This document shows positions 1 through 8,319 of a DNA stretch of 64,000 nt, in pieces (position 1 is the stretch's first letter; each line of letters begins with the position of its first letter). The position numbers and the translations under genes were made by a program. The stretch is from NCBI GenBank assembly GCA_003963145.1, contig RXJJ01000015.1:62001-126000 (forward strand), written 5' to 3'. Source of the stretch: Bradyrhizobiaceae bacterium. GTDB taxonomy: Bacteria; Pseudomonadota; Alphaproteobacteria; Rhizobiales; Xanthobacteraceae. The notes under the pieces were generated by a model, which saw only the letters and a program-made list of their open reading frames with translations, was not told the origin of the DNA and did no database searches.

Positions 1-95
1 TGGGCGAAGGCAAGATGCTCGCGGAGGGTACGCCTCAGGAAATCGCCGCGAATGAAATTGTTCAGGCGGCTTACCTTGGAAAGGCTGCGGCATGA
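1..95 (+). CDS. livG: ABC transporter ATP-binding protein, C-terminal end only (LivG-like)
   Basis: Only the last 30 codons are in the window (frame beginning at base 3, TGA at 93-95). They read GEGKMLAEGTPQEIAANEIV and end YLGKAAA. This is the tail expected for a branched-chain amino acid ABC ATPase of the LivG type, where a GxP-x-E-(I/V) turn precedes a helix ending YLG. The stop overlaps the start of the next gene in an ATGA, so the two are translationally coupled, as livG-livF pairs usually are. The family call rests on this tail and on the neighbour. Confidence 0.75.
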   Translation, partial: GEGKMLAEGTPQEIAANEIVQAAYLGKAAA

Positions 96-823
96 GCGAA
101 CTTGCACTCGAAGCCAAGGGCCTGCAGACCTATTACGGCAAGAGCCATATCCTGCACGGCGTCGATCTCGAAGTCCGCGAGGGCGAGATTGTCGCCTTGC
201 TCGGCCGTAACGGCGCCGGCAAGAGCACGACATTGCGCAGCCTGATGGGGCTCACGCGCGCGCGCGAAGGTGTCGTGCGCGTGTTCGGCACCGTCACCAC
301 CGATCTTCAGCCCTATCGCATCGCGGCGCTCGGTGTCGGCTTCGTACCCGAGGGACGCAAGATATTTCCGAATCTGAGCGTTGAGGAAAACCTGAAAGTG
401 CCGATGGAGCGGCCGGGCCCATGGTCGATCGCGCGGATCTACGAATTGTTTCCGCGCCTTGCCGAACGCAAGAACAACAAGGGTCGCCAGTTGTCAGGTG
501 GCGAGCAGGAGATGCTGGCGATCGCCCGTGCCTTGTTGCTTAACCCGAGGGTCATCATGCTGGATGAGCCGTCGCAGGGTCTGGCGCCCCTGATCGTTCA
601 GGAGGTTTTCAAGGTCATCAAGGCTGCACGGGAGCAGGGCATTTCGGTCCTTCTGGTTGAACAGAATGTGCGCGCGGCGGTGGAAATCGCCGACCGGGCT
701 TACGTGCTGGATGACGGTCAGATCGTCTATGCGGGCATAGCGTCCGAATTTGCCAAGGACGAAAAGCGGGTGAGGGCGCTCGCCGGCGCCAGCGCCGAGA
801 ACTGGGAGCCACAAGACGCCTGA
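92..823 (+). CDS. livF: Branched-chain amino acid ABC transporter ATP-binding protein LivF
   Basis: This 243-aa cytoplasmic ATPase powers uptake of branched-chain amino acids or related amides by a Liv/HAAT-type importer. The sequence shows a Walker A motif GRNGAGKST near residue 39, a signature LSGGEQ near 136, a Walker B VIMLDEP near 155 and the H-loop region replaced by LLVEQNV, which is typical of LivF. The PEGRKIFPNLSVEENL stretch is also characteristic of this family. The length matches the usual 230-245 aa. The start is ATG in the ATGA overlap with livG. Substrate specificity cannot be read from this gene; some paralogous systems carry urea or amides. Confidence 0.93.
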   Translation: MSELALEAKGLQTYYGKSHILHGVDLEVREGEIVALLGRNGAGKSTTLRSLMGLTRAREGVVRVFGTVTTDLQPYRIAALGVGFVPEGRKIFPNLSVEENLKVPMERPGPWSIARIYELFPRLAERKNNKGRQLSGGEQEMLAIARALLLNPRVIMLDEPSQGLAPLIVQEVFKVIKAAREQGISVLLVEQNVRAAVEIADRAYVLDDGQIVYAGIASEFAKDEKRVRALAGASAENWEPQDA

Positions 824-1000
824 CAAGCCGCTTGGGACCGTCCGAGTCCGGCAGCGATCCCCAAATCAACTCGCACCCCTTCGGGCTTATACGCCCGGGG
901 GGTTGTCAATGCTGTCGTCAAATCGTTACATTGTTAGGACAATGATCCTTGGTCGGTTTAACGCCCGTTGCGTGCCTAAGTTCATTTGTCCCTGAAATAA

Positions 1001-1014
1001 TTAGCATTTGCTAA
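1001..1014. promoter_or_regulatory. 14-bp palindrome upstream of the peroxidase gene
   Basis: TTAGCATTTGCTAA is a perfect inverted repeat (TTAGCA, 2-nt spacer, TGCTAA). It lies 23 bp upstream of the start of the cytochrome c peroxidase-like gene, in the 213-bp gap after livF. Its size and position suit an operator, but I cannot assign a regulator. The same gap also holds a short CGGGC/GCCCG stem near 880-900 that lacks a U-run and so is a poor terminator. Confidence 0.35.
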
Positions 1015-1036
1015 AACAAATACCGTCAAAGTCCGG

Positions 1037-2074
1037 ATGGTGATTGCAATGGTATCTCGGACTGGCATTGCTTTTTTCGTGGCGTTTGTATTGCTCGGCC
1101 TGCCGCTGACCCTGATCGCGGCCGGGGGCGGCGATGAACTCGCGCGGCTCCAGTCCGCCTATCGCCGTCCAGCAAAAATTCCGTTTCCGGCGGATAATCC
1201 GTACACCAACGCGAAATCGTCGCTCGGGAAGATGCTGTTTTTCGATCCGCGACTCTCTGGATCGCGCACGATATCCTGTTCGACATGCCATCTTCCTACA
1301 AGGTCCTGGAGCGATGGACTTTCACATGCCAGAGGCGAAGATCCCGCCGGCATGACGCTGAGATCTCCGACCTTGATCGATGTCGCTTTCGTTGAGCCGT
1401 TGGGTTGGGATGGGAAATTTCACGATATTGAAGATGTGACATTCAGTCCAATTTCCAGCCGACTGAATATGAACATGCCGAAAGCGGAACTGCTCACACG
1501 TTTAGCGGCTGTGCCGGGCTATGTTTCGGCCTTCACGGAAGCGTTCGGAGATGGCGCGATAACAACGCAAAGGATCGAGCAGGCCTTGGCCACTTATGAG
1601 CGTACCATTGTGGCAGGCGATGCACCGTTCGACCGCTGGATCCGGGGCGACAAGAAGGCCATCAGTGCCGAAGCGAAACGCGGCTTTCTGCTCTTCAACG
1701 GAAAGGCGCGCTGTTCAGGCTGCCACAGCGGCCCGTCATTCACTGACGGTTCGTTTCAGGACATCGGTACAGCGACCGGCAATGATATCGGGCGTGGGCG
1801 TCTGTTTCCGAATTCGGAAAAGCTGCGATACGCCTTCAAGACACCAACCCTGCGTGATATCGCGCGGCGCCCTCCCTACATGCATGACGGATCGGTCGCA
1901 ACCCTTCAGGATGTGATCGAACTTTACAACAAGGGTGGTATCGACAGGCCAAGTCGTTCGCCACTGATAAAGCCGCTGTTCCTGACGACGGACGAAAAGG
2001 CGGACCTGATCGCGTTCCTTCAGACGCTTACGGGATCGTCACCGCCTGAGAAGCCGCCGGCTCTCCCCGAATAA
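1037..2074 (+). CDS. Di-heme cytochrome c peroxidase / MauG-like protein
   Basis: This 345-aa exported protein has two c-type heme motifs, CSTCH (residues 81-85) and CSGCH (226-230). That is the layout of bacterial di-heme cytochrome c peroxidases and MauG-like enzymes. An N-terminal hydrophobic segment (IAFFVAFVLLGLPLTLIAA) serves as a signal peptide or anchor, so the enzyme acts in the periplasm. Other family features are KMLFFDPRLSG before heme 1 and FKTPTLRDIARRPPYMHDGS near the C-terminus, where a Met or His can supply a distal ligand. The family reduces peroxide or oxidises a protein partner. A start at 1049 is also possible. The downstream membrane protein and cupredoxin suggest a shared redox role. 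Confidence 0.85.
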   Translation: MVIAMVSRTGIAFFVAFVLLGLPLTLIAAGGGDELARLQSAYRRPAKIPFPADNPYTNAKSSLGKMLFFDPRLSGSRTISCSTCHLPTRSWSDGLSHARGEDPAGMTLRSPTLIDVAFVEPLGWDGKFHDIEDVTFSPISSRLNMNMPKAELLTRLAAVPGYVSAFTEAFGDGAITTQRIEQALATYERTIVAGDAPFDRWIRGDKKAISAEAKRGFLLFNGKARCSGCHSGPSFTDGSFQDIGTATGNDIGRGRLFPNSEKLRYAFKTPTLRDIARRPPYMHDGSVATLQDVIELYNKGGIDRPSRSPLIKPLFLTTDEKADLIAFLQTLTGSSPPEKPPALPE

Positions 2075-2119
2075 CGCGCCCCTCAAGTCCGCGCGGCAAC
2101 GAGGTTTAGACGGCTCTCG

Positions 2120-2281
2120 TCAAGCAAGTTGGCGCAGCATCGAGCCCAGCAGGCCGAAGCCTCCGAGAAGCATAACACCCGCGCAAGTTTCCAGAAGCTC
2201 CGTGTGCCGGGCGAATTTCTGCGCCTTCATGGACAACACGGAACCCGCAAGGACGCTTACAACGCTCACTACTTCAAACAT
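2120..2281 (-). CDS. Small two-helix membrane protein of unknown function
   Basis: This 53-aa protein begins at an ATG preceded by TTGGAG at good spacing. It has two hydrophobic segments, EVVSVVSVLAGSVLS and CAGVMLLGGFGLLGSML, around a short basic loop (KAQKFARH). An in-frame GTG 30 bp further upstream is a weaker start. It lies convergent to the peroxidase gene. I do not recognise a family. The regular amphipathic layout and the good ribosome binding site favour a real gene over a chance frame. The frame on the opposite strand has no such features. Confidence 0.5.
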   Translation of the reverse strand: MFEVVSVVSVLAGSVLSMKAQKFARHTELLETCAGVMLLGGFGLLGSMLRQLA

Positions 2282-2545
2282 GTCGGCTCCAAACAAATTT
2301 TGTCGTGTCACGACTAAAGCCCAATCGGATTGAGGACGGGTGGTTGCAATCGCTAAAATTCGAACTAAACGCCCTGTTTGTTGAGAGAAATCACATTTCG
2401 CCAGCCCAATGTGGGCGTTGTCTATAAAACTTTAAATTTATTAACCACGAAAGCATCTTGGTTGCAGTGCACCTCGCGTTATCCTCAAAATGAGCTATGA
2501 TGAACAAATCCTTTACGAGACCTCAGAAAGTACGGGTTATTAACC
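2282..2545. other. AT-rich intergenic region before the membrane protein gene
   Basis: This gap is clearly richer in A+T than its surroundings (for example around 2425-2445). It starts with a short inverted repeat GTCGTG-T-CACGAC at about 2301-2313. It probably carries the promoter of the membrane protein gene that follows. I see no gene in it. Confidence 0.3.
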
Positions 2546-3610
2546 ATGGCTGGTTTCCCGAGGCGGCACCTTTTTGCTTTTGGCCGGGGTTCACTCCTTG
2601 TGAGGGGAACAATGGCGCTGGTTTTCTGCGTTCTGGGAGGCCGGAGCGCGAGCGCGCATGTGAAATGGTTCTGTGCCTACGATGTAGCCGGGCAGCCGCG
2701 TGGTCTTGAAAACGTTCTTTGTCCTGATTTTGAGATGCTCGTGGGCATCGCGCTGGTCTGGCTTCTGGCAGGATGCTTGATCGAGAACACGTCCCTTGGG
2801 GATGCGATGATCCGCGCCATGGATCGCGTCACGGTCGGCTTGCGCACCAACACCGAGACCATGATCCGCGCGGTCTGCGCCTTTTTCTTCATTTCGTTGT
2901 GGGCCATTGGCGGGATCATTTTGACGCCGGAATTGAAAACAACATCGGCGATTGTCGGACCCTTGCAGTTGGCGATCGCGGCCGGTCTGTTGTCGCGACG
3001 AACCATGCCGCTGTCGGCGCTGGGTATCGTCATTCTCTTTGGCATCGCAGTGCGCGATTACGGCGCCTTTCACCTCGCGGACTACCCGATCTTTCTCGGT
3101 GTCGCCGCCTATCTTGCTTTGACGGGATTGCAGAAAAAACTTTTCGGCATCGAGCCTCTCGACGTCGTCCGTTACGCAACCGCTGTCACGCTGATGTGGG
3201 CGTCGGTTGAAAAATGGGCTTACCCGGAATGGAGTTTCCCGCTTTTCATCACCCATCCTGGCATCACACTGGGATTTGACGGCGAGTTTTATATGCGCGC
3301 CGCGGGAGTTGTCGAATTCGCGCTGGCGTTCTCCCTGGCATGGACGCCGCTGGTTCGCCGCTATGCCGCGGCCGTGCTGGCCGGCATGTTCATCGGGGCA
3401 TGTTTCGAATTCGGGAAAATCGACACGATCGGCCACTCTGCGATCATCGCCGTTCTGTTTGCGATTATCGCCGACAACCGGCGCGTGGAAAACGATCAAC
3501 GGGTCCGCATTCCGCTACTCGCGCCGGCGGCGTTCTGTGTCGCGCTTGTGGCCACGATGTTCGTCTATTACGTCGCGCATGCCGAGATTTTTAACACGAC
3601 GATACTGTGA
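2546..3610 (+). CDS. Polytopic membrane protein, DoxX-like/unknown family
   Basis: This 354-aa protein has an N-terminal export-like segment ending ASAHVKWFCAYD, then about eight hydrophobic helices. Recognisable spans are EMLVGIALVWLLAGCLI, FFFISLWAIGGIIL, PLSALGIVILFGIAV, AAVLAGMFIGACF and AFCVALVATMFVYYV. The segment MWASVEKWAYPEW is reminiscent of DoxX/methylamine-utilisation-type membrane proteins. Function is unknown. It lies between a di-heme peroxidase gene and a cupredoxin gene, so a role in periplasmic electron transfer or metal handling is a reasonable guess. The start is uncertain: ATG 2546 gives an arginine-rich leader, while ATG 2612 has a better ribosome binding site (GAGGGG). 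Confidence 0.7.
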   Translation: MAGFPRRHLFAFGRGSLLVRGTMALVFCVLGGRSASAHVKWFCAYDVAGQPRGLENVLCPDFEMLVGIALVWLLAGCLIENTSLGDAMIRAMDRVTVGLRTNTETMIRAVCAFFFISLWAIGGIILTPELKTTSAIVGPLQLAIAAGLLSRRTMPLSALGIVILFGIAVRDYGAFHLADYPIFLGVAAYLALTGLQKKLFGIEPLDVVRYATAVTLMWASVEKWAYPEWSFPLFITHPGITLGFDGEFYMRAAGVVEFALAFSLAWTPLVRRYAAAVLAGMFIGACFEFGKIDTIGHSAIIAVLFAIIADNRRVENDQRVRIPLLAPAAFCVALVATMFVYYVAHAEIFNTTIL

Positions 3611-3628
3611 GGTACCCTGCCTTGCTGG

Positions 3629-3982
3629 TCACTCGACAGTGACAAACAGCTTCATTTTGGGGTGGATGGCGCATAACACGGTGAATTTGCCGGCGACGGG
3701 GAATTGGACGTCGAAGATGCTTCCTGGTTTTTGATCGCCGGAATCGAAGTTGAAAGTGTCCGACTTCAGATAAGCGTGATGTAAAAGCTCACCGTCATCG
3801 TTAACAAAACGTATAATTTCACCGGTTTTGATGGTGATTTGACCGGGCTGGAATTCGCGATTCTTTTGCGAGATCGCATGGGGCGCGATCGCCAAAGCCG
3901 CCCCAGCCAGCAGTCCGATCATGGCCGTAACAGCGATTTGCACGCCAAACGAGTTCATTCCTGTGCGTGTTTCACGCTTCAT
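3629..3982 (-). CDS. Secreted cupredoxin-like (type 1 copper) protein
   Basis: This 117-aa protein has an N-terminal signal segment (VQIAVTAMIGLLAGAALAIA) and a single cupredoxin domain. Candidate copper ligands are visible: a His in LLHHAYL, and the C-terminal loop CAIHPKMK, which has the Cys-x2-His-x2-Met spacing of type 1 copper sites. The phrases QITIKTGEIIRFVNDD and FDVQFPVAGKFTVLC match the plastocyanin/amicyanin fold. The start is ATG 3982 with GGGAGGAG upstream; an in-frame start further up would add an unlikely leader. It is convergent with the membrane protein and may be the electron partner of the nearby di-heme peroxidase. Confidence 0.85.
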   Translation of the reverse strand: MKRETRTGMNSFGVQIAVTAMIGLLAGAALAIAPHAISQKNREFQPGQITIKTGEIIRFVNDDGELLHHAYLKSDTFNFDSGDQKPGSIFDVQFPVAGKFTVLCAIHPKMKLFVTVE

Positions 3983-4206
3983 GTCGGTCTCCTCCCGGTG
4001 CGGCTTATTGCTGGCCACGGTCCCAAAGTTTGAGATGCACCATATAGTTACCATTATAAGCGAGCGTTTTTTACTCAATAACAATTGTAAAGATTATCGG
4101 AGTTATTCGAGTAGCGGTGTTCTCCTAGGATAGATGACTTCACCGTGGCGACGGTTCGGGAACAGAAGGTTCTTTCCTGTCGAGGCCGTATCGAAAAGCT
4201 GTCAAC

Positions 4207-7134
4207 ATGAGCTTGCACTGCGACCGTGAGTCCAAGAAGCGACCTCATTCAGGCGCTGTGGCCGGCTGGCTTTCGCGCTTCACGCCGCGGACGAGCACGA
4301 TTCGTGTACAAATTCTGTTTTTCTGCCTGCTGATGAGCGCCATTACGGCTGCCGTCGGAATCTATGCGACATCCGGCGTCCAGCACGCGGGTGATCTGGT
4401 CGCGAAGACTTTCGATGAGTCGTTGATGTCGATCAACTACGCGCGTGCGGCGGCCGCGGATTTTTCCGAGATGCGCGTCGCCTCTTCCCATCGCCTGGCG
4501 GCTGTCGATCCTGCTCTCAGGGCCAAGCTTGACAATGAAATCCAGCGACTGGAAAAAACGCTGTCCGACGACCTTGCGGTTGCAGCCGAGCGTTCGCAGT
4601 CGCCGCAGGCGGCCGCCGCGGCGGCCAAGGTCCAGCAGGCAGCCGACGCGTGGAGCACCCTTCACAAGGAGGCGGTAAAAAAAGCTGACAAGGCTGGCAC
4701 GGGAGAAATGGTCGTCGATACAGCTCTGAGCGGCGGCATCGATGAATACTCCAAAGTCGTTGACCAGCAGATCGAACTTCTCGTGAACTATACGGCGGGA
4801 GACGGCTTTCTGTTTCGGCAGCGTGCGCTGTCCGCGATCAACAGGGACATCAGATTTAATATCATCGGTCTTGCCGCGGCGCTCCTGCTTTCCGCGCTAG
4901 TGTCTTGGCTGCTTGCGCGTCGCATTATCGGTCCGGTCGCGATGGCCTCTCATGCGGCGCGAAGTATCGCTGACGGCAATCTCGATACGAATATCCCAAA
5001 AGGAGGAGCGGACGAACTTGGCACGCTCCTCACTGCCATGGGAACCATGCGCAACAACATCAAGGAAATGGTTCAGCGCGAGATAGCCCAGCGCCAGTCG
5101 GCGCAGGCGCGCCTTACGGACGCGCTGGAGAACTCACGCGAGGGCGTCGTTCTTCTCGACGCGGACGGCCGCGTCGCGCTTGCCAATTCGCGCGCCAGTG
5201 AATTCATCGAAAGCGAGCCCGGACTTTTGCAGTCCACCCTTTTGCGGCCGGATAGCCCGCAAGCACGGACGGAAAATGGAAAGGCTATGGTTTTGGCGGA
5301 CGATCTGCCGAGCGAAGCGAGGCTGCGCGATGGGCGGTGGTTGCGTGTGAGCCAGAGTGAGACGCAGGAAGGCGGCGTGGTCGTCGTTTTCAGCGATATC
5401 AGTGCGCAGAAGCGGCAGGAAGTGGAACTGCACGAAACCAACGTCAGGCTGGATGCCGCTCTCGAAAACATGTCGCAGGGCTTGTGTCTTTATGACAGTG
5501 AGGCCCGCCTTCAGGTCTTTAACAGACGATTTTGTGAGATATTCAACGTGCCGTCCGAACGTTTACGGCAGGGCATGACCTACGACTCCGTTTTGGCGCT
5601 CAGCGTTGCCTCTGGAAATCACGGAGATCAGACGGTCGAGGATCTTCTCGCGAATCATCAGCGCCTGCGATCACGCGGCGAGGCCGGCAGCTATTTCAAG
5701 CACCTCAGCGACGGTCGTATCATCTGCGCGGAGCATCGTCCGACGTCCGACGGCGGCTGGTTGACGACGTACGATGACGTCACCGAGCAGCGCCGGGCGG
5801 AATCGCAGATCACCTTCATGGCCCGCCACGACGCGTTGACCAAATTGCCGAACCGGCTTCTGCTGGCGGAGCGGATCGAACAGGCTATTGCCCAGGCCGG
5901 CCGCGGGCCGGGATTCGCCGTCTTGTGTCTCGATCTCGACAATTTCAAGCAGGTCAACGACACGCTCGGACATCCTGTGGGCGATGACCTGCTGCGTGCC
6001 GTGGCCGACCGCTTGCGGGCATGCGTACGCGAGATTGATACCGTCGCGCGCCTTGGCGGCGACGAGTTCGCCATTATTCAGTCCGAAACGGAAGATCCTA
6101 ACGACGCCGGACGTCTTGCGCGGCGTATCGTCGAGTGCATCGGCGCGCCTTACGAATTCAACGGTCAGCGTATTGTCGTTGGGTGCAGCGTCGGCATTTC
6201 GCTGGCGCCGAATGACGGCACCAGCGGCGAGAAGCTGCTCAAGAATGCGGACGTTGCGCTCTATCGCGCCAAGACCGACGGACGTGGCATCTGGCGATTC
6301 TTCGAGCCTGAAATGGATGCGGCGCTGCAGCGCCGCCGCGCGCTTGAGCTCGACCTTCGCGAGGCGATGGAAAAGGAACAGTTCGAGGTCTACTATCAGC
6401 CCATCTATGACTTGCGGCTCGACCGGATTAGCGGTTTCGAAGCGTTGCTGCGATGGAACCATCCTGTCCGTGGAATGGTCTCTCCGGATCAATTCATCCC
6501 GGTGGCGGAAGAAATCGGCCTTATCATTCCGCTTGGCGAATGGGTTCTGAAGCGGGCATGTGAACGGGCAGCGCTTTGGCCAGGCGATCTGAAGATTGCG
6601 ATCAACGTCTCCTCGGTTCAATTCCGCAGCCCGCGCCTTGTTGAAGCGGTCACAACCGCGCTCAGATTGTCGCAGCTCGCGCCGGGACGGGTCGAGCTTG
6701 AAATCACCGAGTCCGTGCTGCTGACGAACAGCGCCGAAACCCTTGCCACGCTGCACCAGCTGCGCACCCTTGGCATCAGGATCGCGCTGGATGATTTCGG
6801 CACCGGCTATTCGTCCCTGAGCTATTTGCGCAGCTTCCCGTTCGACAAGCTCAAGATCGACCAGTCGTTCGTCGGCGACTTGACGGCGGATGAAGGCTCC
6901 AAGCTGATCGTTCGCGCCATTGTCAGCCTCGGCAAGAGTCTCGGCATGCGAACAACGGCCGAGGGTGTCCGGACCATCCAGCAGCTCAATGATGTTGCGG
7001 CGGAGGGATGCAGCGAAGCGCAGGGCTATCTGTTCAGCAAGCCGGTGCCCGACACCGAAATTGGATCGCTTATCCTGAAATGGCGTGACGGCTTCAGGCG
7101 CACCGCCAGCGGTGCTCGTTCGCTCGCAAGGTAG
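4207..7134 (+). CDS. Membrane-bound GGDEF-EAL cyclic-di-GMP protein with HAMP and PAS domains
   Basis: This 975-aa protein both senses and acts on cyclic-di-GMP. Order of parts: TM1 (about residues 35-55), a periplasmic helical region, TM2 (about 220-237), HAMP (RRIIGPVAMASHAARSIADG), two PAS-like regions (about 300-400 and 410-530), GGDEF (617-621) and EAL (from E745). An inhibitory-site motif REID sits five residues before GGDEF. In the EAL domain all the usual catalytic residues can be seen: EALLRW, INVSS, EITES, LDDFGTGYSS, KIDQSF, TTAEGV and QGYLFSKP. Both cyclase and phosphodiesterase activities are therefore possible. It appears monocistronic. Confidence 0.92.
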   Translation: MSLHCDRESKKRPHSGAVAGWLSRFTPRTSTIRVQILFFCLLMSAITAAVGIYATSGVQHAGDLVAKTFDESLMSINYARAAAADFSEMRVASSHRLAAVDPALRAKLDNEIQRLEKTLSDDLAVAAERSQSPQAAAAAAKVQQAADAWSTLHKEAVKKADKAGTGEMVVDTALSGGIDEYSKVVDQQIELLVNYTAGDGFLFRQRALSAINRDIRFNIIGLAAALLLSALVSWLLARRIIGPVAMASHAARSIADGNLDTNIPKGGADELGTLLTAMGTMRNNIKEMVQREIAQRQSAQARLTDALENSREGVVLLDADGRVALANSRASEFIESEPGLLQSTLLRPDSPQARTENGKAMVLADDLPSEARLRDGRWLRVSQSETQEGGVVVVFSDISAQKRQEVELHETNVRLDAALENMSQGLCLYDSEARLQVFNRRFCEIFNVPSERLRQGMTYDSVLALSVASGNHGDQTVEDLLANHQRLRSRGEAGSYFKHLSDGRIICAEHRPTSDGGWLTTYDDVTEQRRAESQITFMARHDALTKLPNRLLLAERIEQAIAQAGRGPGFAVLCLDLDNFKQVNDTLGHPVGDDLLRAVADRLRACVREIDTVARLGGDEFAIIQSETEDPNDAGRLARRIVECIGAPYEFNGQRIVVGCSVGISLAPNDGTSGEKLLKNADVALYRAKTDGRGIWRFFEPEMDAALQRRRALELDLREAMEKEQFEVYYQPIYDLRLDRISGFEALLRWNHPVRGMVSPDQFIPVAEEIGLIIPLGEWVLKRACERAALWPGDLKIAINVSSVQFRSPRLVEAVTTALRLSQLAPGRVELEITESVLLTNSAETLATLHQLRTLGIRIALDDFGTGYSSLSYLRSFPFDKLKIDQSFVGDLTADEGSKLIVRAIVSLGKSLGMRTTAEGVRTIQQLNDVAAEGCSEAQGYLFSKPVPDTEIGSLILKWRDGFRRTASGARSLAR

Positions 7135-7155
7135 CGAGTGCCGAGCGTGCGGCCG

Positions 7156-8319
7156 TCAGCCTGCGGGTTGAGGCAGGTCGCCGGAAGGCAGAGGCCGGAC
7201 GGAGGAACGGCGTCTTGCTTCAATTATCATCGCGATAACGCCGTAGGCCAGCGCCAGCCCCCATAACGTCAGATATTGATGGCGGACATCAGATAATGAC
7301 GCGCCGAGCTGTCCGACGCGCACCAGCCCGTTGATCGCCGAACTGCTAGGCAGCAACAGCGCCGGTATTTTGACGATTTCCGGAATTGCTTCCGCAGGCC
7401 ATGAAAATCCCGCGAGAAACAGAAACGGAATGCCGACGGCAGCCAGCACAAGCTGCACGGTCAGCGGCTTTTTGAAAATTCCCGCGACAACCATGCCGAG
7501 CGCGCTGACGGCGAGCACAAAGGGCAACCCGAAAGCCAGAATTGTCGTCACCGAGCCGAGCCGGGGTATTCCGTAGAGATACGGCAAAACGATAAGATAA
7601 AACGGCAGAATAAGCGCCTGGAGCACCAGATAGGCCAGCAGCTTTCCGAGCACGGTGATAGCCGGTCCCGCTATCACTTCGCCCGCCGGAATGGTCCCGA
7701 GCACCGCAGTCCCGATCAGAAGCGTTTGCTGCAGGATCAGGACGAATGCCGCCGGCAGAATGTAGGTCGCGTAACCGCCCTGCGGGTTGAACAGCGGCAC
7801 CGTTGTCAGCGGCATCGGATCGGCGACGGCTTCCGCGATGACGGGATCGGTGCCCACGGCAATCAGCCGCGCTGTCTCCACCTCTGCTCCCAGTGTCCTT
7901 GCGACCGCCGTCACACCGCCCGCGATCCGCTGATAGACCAGAAAATAGCTGGCGTCGGCGTACAGCGCGATCGGGGAGGGACGGCCATGAAGCAGGTCGC
8001 GCTCGAAATTGACCGGAATCACAAGAATGCCGGAGACATTCCGCGCGAAGACCTCGCGCTCGGCGCTTGGGAAATCCGGTAACGATCCGCTCACGGCTAT
8101 GTCAGGAGTGGCATCGATACGCCGGGCCAGCTCGCGGCTGCTCCATGTTCCGTCCAGATCGACCACCGCAATCGGCGCATTGCGAAGTGCTTCGTTCACG
8201 TAGGGCTGCGGATAAAAGACTGCGTAAATCAGGGTGCCGACCACGAGCACCGCAAAAGCCGGACGCAGCGCAAAAATCCGCCGGAATTCATTCTTGAAGA
8301 CACGAAGAATATCGATCAT
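7156..8319 (-). CDS. ABC-2 type transporter permease
   Basis: This 387-aa inner-membrane protein has the YhhJ/YbhR-type layout. TM1 is FAVLVVGTLIYAVFYPQPY, followed by a large periplasmic domain (APIAVVDLDGTWSSRELARR) and then about five C-terminal helices beginning near LFNPQGGYATYILPAAFVLILQQ. It is the last gene of a three-gene operon and starts in an ATGA overlap with the previous permease. A longer open frame extends upstream but only antisense-like sequence would be added, so ATG 8319 is chosen. With the partner permease and HlyD protein it probably exports a hydrophobic compound; the substrate is unknown. Confidence 0.85.
   Translation of the reverse strand: MIDILRVFKNEFRRIFALRPAFAVLVVGTLIYAVFYPQPYVNEALRNAPIAVVDLDGTWSSRELARRIDATPDIAVSGSLPDFPSAEREVFARNVSGILVIPVNFERDLLHGRPSPIALYADASYFLVYQRIAGGVTAVARTLGAEVETARLIAVGTDPVIAEAVADPMPLTTVPLFNPQGGYATYILPAAFVLILQQTLLIGTAVLGTIPAGEVIAGPAITVLGKLLAYLVLQALILPFYLIVLPYLYGIPRLGSVTTILAFGLPFVLAVSALGMVVAGIFKKPLTVQLVLAAVGIPFLFLAGFSWPAEAIPEIVKIPALLLPSSSAINGLVRVGQLGASLSDVRHQYLTLWGLALAYGVIAMIIEARRRSSVRPLPSGDLPQPAG

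Noticed and set aside
880-900. Short CGGGC/GCCCG hairpin after livF as terminator
   Set aside because: The stem is only 5 bp and no T-run follows.
2591-3499. A 302-codon minus-strand frame inside the membrane protein gene
   Set aside because: Its composition is very hydrophilic and repetitive and mirrors the hydrophobic codons of the true gene; no ribosome binding site or motif.
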